Notes under the pieces: model-generated
The model's input: only the letters and a program-made list of their open reading frames with translations
Told to the model about the DNA's origin: nothing
The model's database searches: none
Translations under genes and position numbers: made by a program
In this document: in pieces, positions 45,405 through 56,984 of the stretch
Layout of the letters: each line of letters begins with the position of its first letter
How positions within the stretch are numbered: position 1 is the stretch's first letter
NCBI GenBank assembly: GCA_963709655.1
Contig: CAVPXF010000026.1
Location: forward strand, 124,001-188,000
From: Roseiarcus sp963709655
GTDB taxonomy: Bacteria > Pseudomonadota > Alphaproteobacteria > Rhizobiales > Beijerinckiaceae
Reading direction: 5' to 3'
Length of the DNA stretch: 64,000 nt

Positions 45405-46136
45405 TCAGCAAGAAGAATATTCAAAAATGCGCGCGCCATCGTCATCGGCAAAGTAGTAGTGCGAAAACGCGGCGCGGAGCGCGCTGCTTCCGATCCCGGC
45501 GAGCGCCTCGCGCACGATTCCTTCAAATGGGAAGTCAATTCCGAAGATCGAATACCCATGACAATGGACGAGGAGACGCGCCGCATTCGTGCGACTTGCG
45601 ACCTTCTTTCGAACGGCCGTTTCAATGCCGCGAACGCAGGCTGACCATTCTTCTTCGGACGATTTCACTCGTTTCCTGGAGACGACCTCTCGTCCAACTC
45701 GGTGCATGTCCGCCGAGCCATGAACAATGCCATTCCTGTTAAGGCCTTCTAAAACGAGCCGTTCGTCGTAACCGCCACGGCAAGGTTCGCCGTCCTCACC
45801 CAGCCACTCGGGGTAGGCCGTGGTAATCTGCAGCGGAAATTGTTCGCCGACGACGACGATTTCGTTGTCAATGTCGGGCGCAACGTACGGGGTCAAACGA
45901 AAGGCGCCGTCATCCGGCCACTCCTTCGCATCGGCTAGCACCATTACCGCATAAGTCTCTTCGCGAACCTTCGCCCCAGTCTTCGTCTTCTGCTGGGTTG
46001 GGACACGCCATTCCGCACTAAGCGCCTGGTCTTCCTGGCGTCTCGCAGATAGTGCACGCTCGAAATCCCGCAGCTCGCGGAACGTGTAAGTTCGGTCGCG
46101 CTGAAAGGGAAAAACGAGTGGAGAGAAGGTCGTCAC
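45405..46136 (-). CDS. Unrecognised protein next to the duplicated rpoD end
   Basis: A 243-residue frame from GTG 46136 with no family I can name. The N-terminus is TTFSPLVFPFQRDRTYTF, the centre is rich in charged residues (AEWRVPTQQKTKTGAKV, YVAPDIDNEIVVVGEQF), and the C-terminal third is helical (EEWSACVRGIETAVRKKV, ALAGIGSSALRAAFSHYYF). DNA here is less GC-rich than the neighbours, suggesting transfer. The GTG lies three bases after the stop of the rpoD tail copy. The last residues before 45405 may be altered, because a one-base shift would continue as LAEADGRLRIEWWGVSRFE to 45326. No ribosome-binding site is evident. Confidence 0.55.
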   Translation of the reverse strand: MTTFSPLVFPFQRDRTYTFRELRDFERALSARRQEDQALSAEWRVPTQQKTKTGAKVREETYAVMVLADAKEWPDDGAFRLTPYVAPDIDNEIVVVGEQFPLQITTAYPEWLGEDGEPCRGGYDERLVLEGLNRNGIVHGSADMHRVGREVVSRKRVKSSEEEWSACVRGIETAVRKKVASRTNAARLLVHCHGYSIFGIDFPFEGIVREALAGIGSSALRAAFSHYYFADDDGARIFEYSSC

Positions 46137-46137
46137 G

Positions 46138-46330
<193 letters not shown>

Positions 46331-46413
46331 ACCCGACAATGTCGGCGCGTCGTCCCGGGCGGCCCGAGGGGGCCCTCCTCCGGGCCAGACCCGGCGCGCC
46401 CGCAGCGGGTCGA

Positions 46414-46701
46414 TCACGCCGCCGCAATCCGCTGGAGCCGCCCGGCCTTCTTCATTTCCAGGTAAAGATTTATCGGGTCGAGGTCGAAGCCGTTCGGCCA
46501 CGTCGGTGCGCCCATTTCGACGAAGGCGCGTGCAAAAAACCTTGGGTCGCGCAACGGCTCGACCATCGGGCCGCCGCTTTCCAGCATGTCGGACAACTCG
46601 CAAACGCCTTCCTGTCCGTCCGTAAACCGCACCCACAACTTGTTATCGTCAAGCGGTTTCAGTCTCAGGACGTCAACCATCGGAAATTCGGCTTCACTCA
46701 T
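46414..46701 (-). CDS. DUF2442 protein, copy 2
   Basis: A 95-residue DUF2442 protein: RLKPLDDNKLWVRFTDGQ, GGPMVEPLRDPRFFARAF and MGAPTWPNGFDLDPINLY. It starts at ATG 46701, overlapping the stop of DUF4160 copy 2 by eight bases, so the pair is translationally coupled. It is followed by a short GC-rich spacer and then the second copy of the rpoD tail. Confidence 0.82.
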   Translation of the reverse strand: MSEAEFPMVDVLRLKPLDDNKLWVRFTDGQEGVCELSDMLESGGPMVEPLRDPRFFARAFVEMGAPTWPNGFDLDPINLYLEMKKAGRLQRIAAA

Positions 46702-46963
46702 CAGCGTCCGGCCCGGCGATGCGCTCCATCGCCCGATGCGATTGTCCACGCACCCAATTGTCCTCCAATTCGCGCCGTCGCGCCAGCGCCCATGCGCGGA
46801 TCAGCCGCGTCGCGGTCGGCGGCAGCTCACCGGAGATGATTTCCCCGTCCGAGATCCGAACCAGCGCGCGAGCGCGCCCGTAACGAGCGTGGAAATGCGG
46901 AGGATTGTGGTCGCCGTAGAACATTTGGACGGCGATGCCGTAGAACACCGCAATCGTTGGCAT
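46694..46963 (-). CDS. DUF4160 protein, copy 2 (intact)
   Basis: An 89-residue DUF4160 protein: MPTIAVFYGIAVQMFYGDHNPPHFH at the N-terminus (ends MPTIAVFYG and NPPHFH), DGEIISGELPPTATRLIRAW and a helical C-terminus. The PPHFHxxYG signature with two histidines is typical. It begins 16 bp after the rpoD stop, on the same strand, so it is likely transcribed with rpoD unless a terminator intervenes. DUF2442 copy 2 follows with overlap. Confidence 0.85.
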   Translation of the reverse strand: MPTIAVFYGIAVQMFYGDHNPPHFHARYGRARALVRISDGEIISGELPPTATRLIRAWALARRRELEDNWVRGQSHRAMERIAGPDADE

Positions 46964-46978
46964 CGCCGCGACCGACGC

Positions 46979-49027
<2,049 letters not shown>

Positions 49028-49217
49028 GGAATTCTCCGTCAGCCCGCGCCCGGCGCGCGGGTCATTCACCCCAAGTCTCGCTGAGCGGCGCGGAAATCCG
49101 CGAGCCCGGCTCGACACGTCAGATCGCCGCCGGCTCCGGGCGACCGGCGCCGACGGCGTTCGTTCATTCGCTCGCCTGCCAAAGCTCGCCCCTCCCCTCG
49201 ATCCGCCGCGGTCGCGA

Positions 49218-51131
49218 TCAGATCGACGACGTCGGCCGCCCCGACAGGTCGCCAAACCCCTCTATCGCCGCCTCGGCGTGCGCGAGATCCGCCATATGCG
49301 CCTTGATGTCCAGCAATCGGGCGAAATTTTGCTCGTTTGGCTCGTCGGCCAGCGACCGCTCCGCGAGTTTCAGCTCACTATTTAGCGCGCCCGCCCGCCG
49401 ATGCAAGGCCAGGCTCTGCCGCAGAACGTGCTCGGCGTCCGTCGGCGCGGCCTCGGCGCGCACGCACCACCACGTCGGGGTCTTCGCCGCCTCGCCCAGA
49501 ATGCGCTCGCGCTCGGCGCCGCGACCCGCCGTGATCAGAGCCGCGGCCAGGGCCTCGGACGAATCGAGCGCTTCGGCCGGCTGGGCGGTGAGGGCGTCGC
49601 GAAAGGTGGCGAGCCTCGATGCGGCGAAGTCGAGCGTCGCCAGTTCCTCCCAGTGCGCCTCAAGCAAAGCCGGATGGCCGAGCGCGATCGCCAGGATCAC
49701 GATCTCGCGCGCCGGTTCGCGCGCCCGCCGGGCCAGCCGGTCCTGGGGCGGCAGGGGCGCCTCGGCCACGCCGATGCGCGGCCCGCGCGGCTGAAACGCC
49801 TTGCCGCGCCGCTCTCCGCCGGCCGGTCGCGGAGCGCCGCGCTCGCCGGACCGCGGCCGATCGCCGCCGAACAGCGCCTGAAGCCGTCGCTTCATGTCGG
49901 CCTGGTAGTGTCGCCGAAGCGTCTCGTCGGCGATCGCGGCGGCGGCCTCGGCGAGCCTTCGCTCGAGCGCCGCGCGGCTCTCCGGCGTGTCCAGCGGCCG
50001 ACCGTCGCTCTCGCGCAGAAACAGCATGTCGGCGAACGGGCGCGCCTCTTTCAGCGCCTCCGCCATGGCCGGCGCGCCGCTCGCCCGAATGACATCGTCC
50101 GGGTCCTGACCCTCGGGGAGAAGGGCGAACCGCAGGCTCTTGCCCGCGCCGATCAAGGGCAGCGCCGTATCGATCGCGCGAAAGGCCGCCTTGCGTCCGG
50201 CGCTGTCGCCGTCGAAGCACAAGATTGGCTCCTCCGCCATCGCCCACAAAAGCGCGCATTGGTCGGCGGTCAGCGCCGTGCCGAGCGGCGCGACGACCTC
50301 GGGGAACCCCGCCTCGCTCATCGCGATGGCGTCGACATAACCCTCGACGACGACGAGCCGGCCCTTGTCGTGCGCGGCCTTGCGCGCCCGATGGTGGTTG
50401 AACAGCAGCGATCCCTTGTGAAAAAGCGCCGTCTCCGGCGAATTGAGGTACTTGGCCTTCGCGCCCGGCTCCATCGCCCGGCCGCCGAAGGCGATCGCCT
50501 TGCCGGCGCGGTCGTGGATCGGGAACATCACCCGGTCGCGGAATCGGTCGTAAGGCACCGCAATTCCTTCGCCGTGGATGAGCAGCCCCGCCTCGATCAT
50601 CTGATCGGCGCCAACCTGCTCCGCCGCCAACGCGTCGCGCAGGGCGAATCGGTCGGGCGCCGCGTAGCCGAGCGAGAACCGCTGCTGCACCGCGGGACCG
50701 AGCCCGCGGTCGGAGAGATAGCCGCGCGCCTTCGCCCCGACCGGCTGATGGAGATTGGCCGCGAAGAGGCGCTCGGCCATCGCCAAGACCTCGAGAAGGC
50801 TCGCGCGCTTCTTGTCCTCGGCGACCTCGGCGCCGCTCGTCTTCGGCATCGGCACGCCGGCCATGCCGGCGAGGCGCTCGACCGCGTCGGGGAAGCTCAG
50901 GCCCTCGGTCTCCATGACGAACCGGAAGATGTCGCCGTGCTTGCCGGACGAAAAGTCGTGGTAGAAGCCCTTTTGGTCGTTGACGAAGAACGACGGGGTC
51001 TTCTCCGCGTTGAACGGCGACAGTCCAGCCCATTCACGCCCCTGCTTGCGCAGCTTCACCCGGCGCGCCACGACCTCCGAAACCGGCAGGCGGGCCCGGA
51101 TCTCGTCGAGGAGGGTGGGCGGGAACTTCAT
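49218..51131 (-). CDS. dnaG: DNA primase DnaG with degenerate zinc-finger
   Basis: A 637-residue primase that makes RNA primers at the replication fork. TOPRIM motifs are clear: LVVVEGYVDAIAMSEAG and LCFDGDSAGRKAAFRA. At the N-terminus, where DnaG normally has a CHC2 zinc site (CPFH...C-x2-C), this protein reads GLSPFNAEKTPSFFV and GFYHDFSSGKHGD, so the Cys and His ligands are replaced by Ser, Asn, Asp and Ser. The fold otherwise looks intact. The C-terminal helicase-binding domain is present. The start KFPPTLLDEIRARLP at ATG 51131 is typical. rpoD is downstream, the usual dnaG-rpoD order. Confidence 0.96.
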   Translation of the reverse strand: MKFPPTLLDEIRARLPVSEVVARRVKLRKQGREWAGLSPFNAEKTPSFFVNDQKGFYHDFSSGKHGDIFRFVMETEGLSFPDAVERLAGMAGVPMPKTSGAEVAEDKKRASLLEVLAMAERLFAANLHQPVGAKARGYLSDRGLGPAVQQRFSLGYAAPDRFALRDALAAEQVGADQMIEAGLLIHGEGIAVPYDRFRDRVMFPIHDRAGKAIAFGGRAMEPGAKAKYLNSPETALFHKGSLLFNHHRARKAAHDKGRLVVVEGYVDAIAMSEAGFPEVVAPLGTALTADQCALLWAMAEEPILCFDGDSAGRKAAFRAIDTALPLIGAGKSLRFALLPEGQDPDDVIRASGAPAMAEALKEARPFADMLFLRESDGRPLDTPESRAALERRLAEAAAAIADETLRRHYQADMKRRLQALFGGDRPRSGERGAPRPAGGERRGKAFQPRGPRIGVAEAPLPPQDRLARRAREPAREIVILAIALGHPALLEAHWEELATLDFAASRLATFRDALTAQPAEALDSSEALAAALITAGRGAERERILGEAAKTPTWWCVRAEAAPTDAEHVLRQSLALHRRAGALNSELKLAERSLADEPNEQNFARLLDIKAHMADLAHAEAAIEGFGDLSGRPTSSI

Positions 51132-51267
51132 CAGCGTCAGATTGGGCGAGGCGTGGCGATTGGCAAGAAGGCTTGCGCGTTGTCCCCTGCTTTGTCCCCT
51201 ACATTCGCCAGCAGACGGGCCGCGCGGCCGCAACCTGTCTCCGAACTGCCGATTGACGACGGGGCGT

Positions 51268-51300
51268 TGTCCTCTTACATGTCCTCCAACTCAGAGGACA
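51268..51300. promoter_or_regulatory. Repeat-rich operator upstream of the PIN toxin operon
   Basis: TGTCCTC at 51268-51274 recurs directly at 51280-51286 and inverted as GAGGACA at 51294-51300. Two related TTGTCCCCT words lie at 51179-51199. This spacing of half-sites just before the antitoxin start suggests autoregulation by the antitoxin complex. Confidence 0.55.
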
Positions 51301-51314
51301 GAAAGGAAAAGGAA

Positions 51315-51743
51315 GTGTCGTTGGGTCAATTCAAGGCTTCACCGCTCGGCGCTCTTATCGGTCCGATCCTGAGTTCTGAGGAGGTGATTCGGCGCATGGA
51401 GACCAAGTCGGCTTCGGACCGACCGGCCGTGGAGGCGATCGGCAAAGACATCGAAGCGAGGGTCGGGCCACTCGGCGACGAACAGAAGAAGCTGGTCGGC
51501 CGTTGGGTGAAGGAGGTGTTGGCGCCGCGCGGCTGGCGCCCCGATCGGAAGGGGCGGGTGGCGGCAGGCAATTTCTTTTCGCGGGGAACGATTTACCGTC
51601 GGATTGTTCCGCAGGCTCCTTCGGAGGACGGCGCGGCGCGGGTAGCCGCTGCACGCGCGCTGGTGCGAGAATTGTCCCATCCGCCCATGCGTTCGGACGA
51701 ACTCATTGCCGAGCGTCGCCGCGCCTTTGACAGAGACAAATGA
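51315..51743 (+). CDS. Putative antitoxin partner of the PIN-domain toxin
   Basis: A 142-residue protein immediately before a PIN-domain toxin gene, overlapping it by four bases. It does not look like the common AbrB, RHH or Phd antitoxins. The middle part ERVGPLGDEQKKLVGRWV-like segment (actual EARVGPLGDEQKKLVGRWV) and LAPRGWRPDRKGRVAAGNFF are followed by a basic tail with PPMRSDELIAERRRAFDRD. GTG 51315 is chosen because AAGGAAAAGGA precedes it and because an earlier ATG at 51279 lies inside the repeat-rich operator. The antitoxin role is inferred from position. Confidence 0.65.
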   Translation: MSLGQFKASPLGALIGPILSSEEVIRRMETKSASDRPAVEAIGKDIEARVGPLGDEQKKLVGRWVKEVLAPRGWRPDRKGRVAAGNFFSRGTIYRRIVPQAPSEDGAARVAAARALVRELSHPPMRSDELIAERRRAFDRDK

Positions 51744-52126
51744 GGTTTGTCCTCGATGCGTCTGCGCTTCTGGCCGGATTGAATGCGGAGCCCGGCGCGG
51801 ATCGCGTCGCGGCGGTCCTCGATCATGCCGTAGTCTCAGCGGTCAACTTTGCGGAAGTCGCGGGGGGGCTCGCGCGAGGCGGCAATAGCCCGGAGCGGGT
51901 GCGCGCGGTCCTTCAAGCGCTCGCCTGCACCGTCATTCCCGCCGACGAGGAAATGGCGATCGATGTCGGCTTAATGCGCACCCTGACGGATCGCGCCGGG
52001 CTGTCATTAGGCGACCGATTCTGCCTCGCGCTCGGCCGTCGTCTGCGCGCGTCGGTGTTGACGGCGGATCGGCAGTGGGCGCTGATTGCGGACGACGTGG
52101 GGGTGAAGGTGGAGATGATTCGCTGA
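51740..52126 (+). CDS. PIN-domain ribonuclease toxin (VapC-like)
   Basis: A 128-residue PIN-domain protein with all four acidic positions: FVLDASALLAGL, VNFAEVAGGLARGG, GLSLGDRFCLALG and SVLTADRQWALI. VapC toxins are Mg-dependent RNases that cut tRNA or rRNA. The start overlaps the upstream gene's stop, the standard toxin-antitoxin layout. It converges with the GGDEF/EAL gene, whose stop is 32 bp away. Confidence 0.88.
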   Translation: MRFVLDASALLAGLNAEPGADRVAAVLDHAVVSAVNFAEVAGGLARGGNSPERVRAVLQALACTVIPADEEMAIDVGLMRTLTDRAGLSLGDRFCLALGRRLRASVLTADRQWALIADDVGVKVEMIR

Positions 52127-52158
52127 GATAAATCGGAGACCGCCACTCACACTCCAGC

Positions 52159-55039
52159 TCACGCCGGCTCCGCGCCCATGAGCTTACGCGCCGCGGCGGC
52201 GCTCATCGGCTGGCCGAACGCCGCCCCTTGCGCGAACTGGCAACCGATCTGGGCGAGTTCGACCGCGTCCGAACTCGGTGTCCGCCCCTTCGGAAATGAC
52301 GTCCATGCCGATCTCCTGCGCCATGGCGACGACAGAACGCAGGATCGGCGAGCGCTGGCCGAAGGCGTTGGGCCGCACCAGGGAGGCGTCGATCCGCATG
52401 GCGTCGAAACGGTATTGCGGCAGGTGGCCGAGCGAGGTGTAGCCGGCGCCGAAGCGATCCAGCATCAAGGCCGCGCCGATCTCGCGCACGCGCCTCAGAA
52501 CGGCCGCGGCGTATTCCGGGTTCTCCATCACCAGGCTCTCGGCGACGGCGATCTTCAGCGAACCGCGCTGCACGAAGTGTCGGGTGAGCGCCGATCGGAC
52601 GTCGGTCAGGAGATCGTGGCCGAGCATTTGCCGCGACGACGCGCCGACGGTGGCGAAGATCGGCGGATTGACCTCGAGCGCCTTCTGCCAGGCGGCGAGC
52701 TCGCGCGCCGTGGTCTCGAGGGCGAAGGAGCCGATATCGACCACGGCGCCGGTCGCATCGGCCGCAGCGCCGAAATCGCTCTCCTCGAGGACGCCAAGCC
52801 TCGGATGCCGCCAGCGGCTCAAGGCCTGGAAGCCGGCGACTGTCCGGTCCTCGAGCCGCACGATCGGCCGGAACAGCACCGTGATCTCGCCGCGTTCGAG
52901 CGCGTGGCGGATGTCGTTTTCGAGCGACTGCCGGTCCGAGCGGTACGAGCGCATGATCCGGGTGAACAGCTCCGCCCGGTCGCCGCCGGCCTTTTTCGCG
53001 TTGGCCAGCGCCAGTTGCGCGTCGGCGATGAGGTCGCCGCCCTTGGCGTGCAGCTTTGGGTCGTACACGGCCGCGCCGATCGATACGGTGAGCGCGATCT
53101 CCCGCTCGCCGAAGCTGATCGGGGCGGCGAGCGCCGCGCGCAACGCGTCGAGCCGCTCGCCGAGCTCGGCCGGCCGCGAATCGGCGAAAACGATGATTCC
53201 GAACTGGTCGCCGGCCAGCCGGGCGAGGGTGTCGCCCGGCTTGAGGTCGCGCGCCAGCCGGCGGGCGATCGCCAGCAGCGTCGCGTCGCCCATCGACAGA
53301 CCATAGGAATCGTTGATGCGCTGGAAATCGTCGATGTCGACGACGAGCGTGGTCGGCGCCGCCGCGCCGGGTTTCGTCGCCTGGTTGACAGCGGTGTCGA
53401 GACGGTCGTGGAACAGTTCGCGGTTCGGCAGCCCGGTCAGGTTGTCGTGAATGGCGTCATGGAGCATGCGCTCCTCGGCCGACTTGATTTCGGTGACGTC
53501 CGCCAGCGAGCCAATGACGCGCACCACCTCGCCGTCGGCGCTGACGACCGGCCGGGCCTTCAGCGTGTACCAGAAATAATGGCCGTCGGCGCCGCGCAGC
53601 CTGAGCTCGTGGTTGATCCGCCCGGAGCGCTGGTGCAACAGCCCATCGAGGGCCAGGGAATAGCGGTCCCGGTCGAGCGGATGCAGCACGTCGAGCCAGT
53701 TGGCGGCGGACCCCTCGAGCTGGCCGCGCTTGAGACCGAGTTGATTTTCCAGCGCCTCGCCGCCGCTGATCTCGTCGTTGACCACGTTCCAGTCGAAGAT
53801 CGCTTCGCCCGAGCCGGCCATCGCCAGCGAGCGCCGCTCCGCGTCGCCCACCCTGTCGCCGGCGCCCCGGGCGCCGGAGAAGGCAAACTGCATCACCGTG
53901 AAGCCGATCAGCATGACAATCAGCACGAGGCCGCCGACAAGCCCCGGCGAGGCGAGGTCGTTGGTCAGATAGCCGAGCGCCGCGGCGCCGGCCGCCACCA
54001 CCCAGACGGCGAGCAGGTACCAGGTCGGAATCAGCATGACCGCGCGATCGGAGCCGCGCGCCGCAAGGCTCAGGATGAGGAGCAGGCCGACGCCCGCCAC
54101 GGTCGCGATCGAGATGCGCGCCACGCCTGCGGCGACCGGCGCGTTGAACACCGAGAGCGCGACGACCGCCGCCATCATCAGGAGCCAGGCGAGCGCGAAA
54201 TGGGTGTAGCGGACATGCCAGCGGCGCAGGTTGAGATAGGCGAACAGGAAAACGATCAGGGTTGCGGCGATGGTCGCCTCGACGCCGGCGCGCCAGATCC
54301 GCTCCGAGGCGTCCTCGAGCCCGAACATCTTCCGCCAGAAGCCGAAGTCGATGCAGACATAGACGAATACCGCCCAGGCGAGCGCGGCGGCGGCGGGAAA
54401 GATCATCGCCCCGCGCACGACGAACACGATCGTCAGGAAGAGCGCGAGCAGGCCCGCGATGCCGATCAGGATGCCCTCGTAGAGCGTGAGGCTGGTCGAC
54501 TTGTCCTTGAAGGCGTCCGGCTCCCACAGATAGAGCTGCGGCAGCGACGGGGTGCGCAGCTCGGCGACATAGGTCACGGTCGTGCCGGGGTCGAGCGTCA
54601 GGCGGAACACGTCGGCCTGGTCATTGTCTTCCCGCTCGGGGGCCTGCCCCTGGCTCGCGGTGATCGTGGTGATGCGCGACGAGCCGAGGTCCGGCCAGAC
54701 GACCCCCGAGCCCACGAAGCGAAAATGGGGGGCGACGATGAGGCGGGTCAGCTGCTCGTCGGAATCATTGGTCAGCGCGAACACGATCCACGCGGGCTCG
54801 GCGCCGGCCTCGAGCGCGCTCACCTCGATGCGTCGGACGATGCCGTCGGCGCCCGGCGCGGTGGAGACCTGAATGCGGTCGCCTTGAGCGCTGTAGTGCT
54901 CGACGGCGCGGGTGAGATCGATGGCGTCGGAATCGGCCGACACGCGCACCGACTGGACCGCCAGCGCGGGCCGGCAGGCCGAAAGGACGAGCGCGACGAA
55001 CAGGACCAGGCGCAACGCGGCGGCGACCGAGCTGGCCAT
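52159..55039 (-). CDS. Membrane 7TM-PAS-GGDEF-EAL receptor with degenerate GGDEF and EAL, frame break near 52271
   Basis: A ~959-residue signalling protein once one base is removed. It has a signal peptide (LVLFVALVLSACRPALA), a periplasmic beta domain, about seven or eight membrane helices (7TMR-DISM style), a PAS domain, then GGDEF and EAL domains. The GGDEF signature reads AGDQF, the EAL signature reads GFQALSRW, the loop-6 motif DRFGAGYTSL lacks the second Asp and SEGADT replaces the EGVET motif. Neither cyclase nor esterase activity is expected. An extra base at GAACTC (52271-52276) breaks the last 35 codons; removal restores ELAQIGCQFAQGAAFGQP. ATG 55039 is my choice; earlier starts are open. 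Confidence 0.85.
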
Positions 55040-55118
55040 GCGCGTCGCGCCCGACCCGGCGGGGCGGCGTTCCGTCCGAAGACCGGTCTTGACTGCGCGC
55101 AAATCGATGACCGGCAAG

Positions 55119-55721
55119 TCAGACCGCCGTCGACCGCGTTCGCGCGTCGCTTTCGAGGAGCGCGAAAAGGACATGATCGCGCCAGGCCCCGTCGATCTTG
55201 AGGTAGCCGCGCGCAAACCCCTCGCGCTGGAAGCCGTTGCGCTCGAGCAGCGCGATCGAGGCCGCGTTGTCCGGGATGCAGGCCGCCTCGACCCGGTGCA
55301 GCCGCAATTTGCCGAAAGCGAATTCGACCATCGCCGCGACCGCCCGCGTCATGCGCCCCTTGCCGGCGTAAGGGGCGCCCATCCAGTAGCCGAACGTGCC
55401 GCTCTGCGACACGCCGCGGCGGACGCCGCCAAGCGTGACGCCGCCGATCAGCTGCTCGGAGGTCTGGTCGAAAATGAGGAAGGCGTAGGCCTCGTCGCGG
55501 GCCATGTCCTCCTCCTGGCGCTTGAGCCGCCGCCGGAAGGCCGCCTGCGTCAGGTCGTCGTCCGGCCAGGTCGGCTCCCACGGCTCGAGGTAGGCGCGGC
55601 TCATCGCCCGGAGCTGCGACCAGACGGCAAAATCCGCCGGCGTCGCCGGGCGCAGGTAGAGCCCGTCGCCACGCAGGAGGGGCTCGGGATTGACCGATCG
55701 TGTCAAGCCGAAAAGCGCCAT
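55119..55721 (-). CDS. GNAT N-acetyltransferase (RimJ-like)
   Basis: A 200-residue RimJ/RimL-type acetyltransferase: GLYLRPATPADFAVWSQL near the start, GTFGYWMGAPYAGKGRMTRA as the acetyl-CoA loop, VEAACIPDNAASIALLERNGF and EGFARGYLKIDG. It is fused in frame to the upstream M16 peptidase as the sequence stands, but removing one base at 55724-55729 gives a peptidase stop overlapping ATG 55721. I treat them as two genes. Rhizobiales commonly carry this pair as neighbours. Confidence 0.85.
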   Translation of the reverse strand: MALFGLTRSVNPEPLLRGDGLYLRPATPADFAVWSQLRAMSRAYLEPWEPTWPDDDLTQAAFRRRLKRQEEDMARDEAYAFLIFDQTSEQLIGGVTLGGVRRGVSQSGTFGYWMGAPYAGKGRMTRAVAAMVEFAFGKLRLHRVEAACIPDNAASIALLERNGFQREGFARGYLKIDGAWRDHVLFALLESDARTRSTAV

Positions 55722-56984
55722 CAGAACTCCCCTCAGCGCCTCGGCGATCTGGGCCCGGCCGGGAACCTTGGCGACAGCGCCGATCGTTGCGACGGTGGGC
55801 GGCGATCTAAGCATGGCTGCGCCGGTTTTGCGAACGGCGTCGGCGGAGACGGCGTCCACGCGCGCGATCATCTCGTCGAGCGACAGAAGCCGGCCGTAAA
55901 TCTGCATCTGCCGGGCAAGCTGCTGAGCGCGCGCGGCGGGCGACTCGAGCGCCGTCAGGAGGGAGACTTTCATCTGCGCCCTGGCCCGCCGGATCTCGGC
56001 CTCTTCGAGCGAGTGGGCGGCTTGAGCCAGGCAATCGAGCGAGGCGGCGACAACCTCGGCGGCGTCGCGGTCGGCCGAGCCGGCGTAGACGCCGAACAGT
56101 CCGGTGTCGGCGTAGTCCCAGTGAAACGAGTAGATCGAATAGGCGAGGCCGCGCTTTTCCCGCACCTCCTGGAACAGGCGCGACGACATGCCGCCCCCGG
56201 TTGCAGCCGCGAAGACCTGCGCCGCATCATGGTCCGGCGCCCCGACTGGCCGGCCCTCGAAGGCGACGACGACATGCGTCTGCTCGAGTTTGCGCTTGAG
56301 GCGCGCCTCCCCGCCGCGATAGTCGGCGGGCTTCAGCGGCGCCGGCTCCCCGCTCGGCAGGCCGGCGAGACGCGATCGGGCCAGTTCGACGATCTCGTCG
56401 TGATCGACCGCGCCGGCCGCGGCGACCACGGTCGAGGACGCGCCGTAGCGCCGTCGCAGGTAACGGTCGATCGCCTCCCGATCGAACCCTCCGACTCCCT
56501 CGCGGGTGCCGAGGATCGGTCGGCCGATCGGCTGGTCCGGCCAGGCGCTGGCGGTCAGGAGATCGAACACATAGTCGTCGGGCGTGTCCTCCACCGCCCC
56601 GATCTCCTGGACGATGACGTTCTTCTCGCGCTCGAGCTCGGCGGCGTCGAACACGCTGTCGGTCAGAATGTCGCCCAGAACGTCGAGCGCCAGGTCGACG
56701 TCGCTGCCGATCACCCGGGCGAAGTAACCCGTTCGCTCGACGCCGGTTTCCGCGTTGAGGTCCCCGCCGACGTCCTCGATCGCCTCGGCGATTTCTCGGG
56801 CGCTTCGCCGCCGGGTGCCCTTGAACGCCATGTGCTCGAGAAGATGCGACAGGCCGTGCTCGGCGACGCTCTCATGACGGGAGCCTGCCGCAACGAACGC
56901 GCCGACGGCGGCGGTCCGGACATGCGGGCTTCCGTCGGTGACGACGGCGAGGCCCGAAGGCAGCGTTGTCGCGCGGACGCTCAC
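55721..56984 (-). CDS. M16-family zinc peptidase (mitochondrial-processing-peptidase-like)
   Basis: About 420 residues. The zinc motif HLLEHMAFKGT has the inverted H-x-x-E-H of M16 enzymes, with the distal Glu expected in NVIVQEIGAVEDTPDD-like position (present as ELEREKNVIVQEIGA). The second half-domain has GGMSSRLFQEVREKRGLAYS, the standard M16 RY-type region. GTG 56984 overlaps the thrC stop. At 55724-55729 the sequence reads GAACTC; with one A removed the protein ends EALRGV and stops, and the GNAT gene begins in the overlap. It degrades or processes small proteins; the substrate is unknown. Confidence 0.88.

Noticed and set aside
49401..51743. Long plus-strand frame of 780 codons across dnaG
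   Set aside because: It is antisense to dnaG. Only its last part, from 51315, is a real gene; the rest is Arg/Gly-rich shadow translation typical of high-GC DNA.
52255..52260. GAGTTC near the end of the GGDEF/EAL gene as another miscalled GANTC
   Set aside because: Keeping this site unchanged and correcting the one at 52271-52276 gives the better C-terminus, so only one extra base is needed here.
52178..55201. 1007-codon plus-strand frame opposite the GGDEF/EAL gene
   Set aside because: Shadow frame: no domain resemblance, composition biased to Arg, Asp and Gly, and a conserved multi-domain protein on the other strand.
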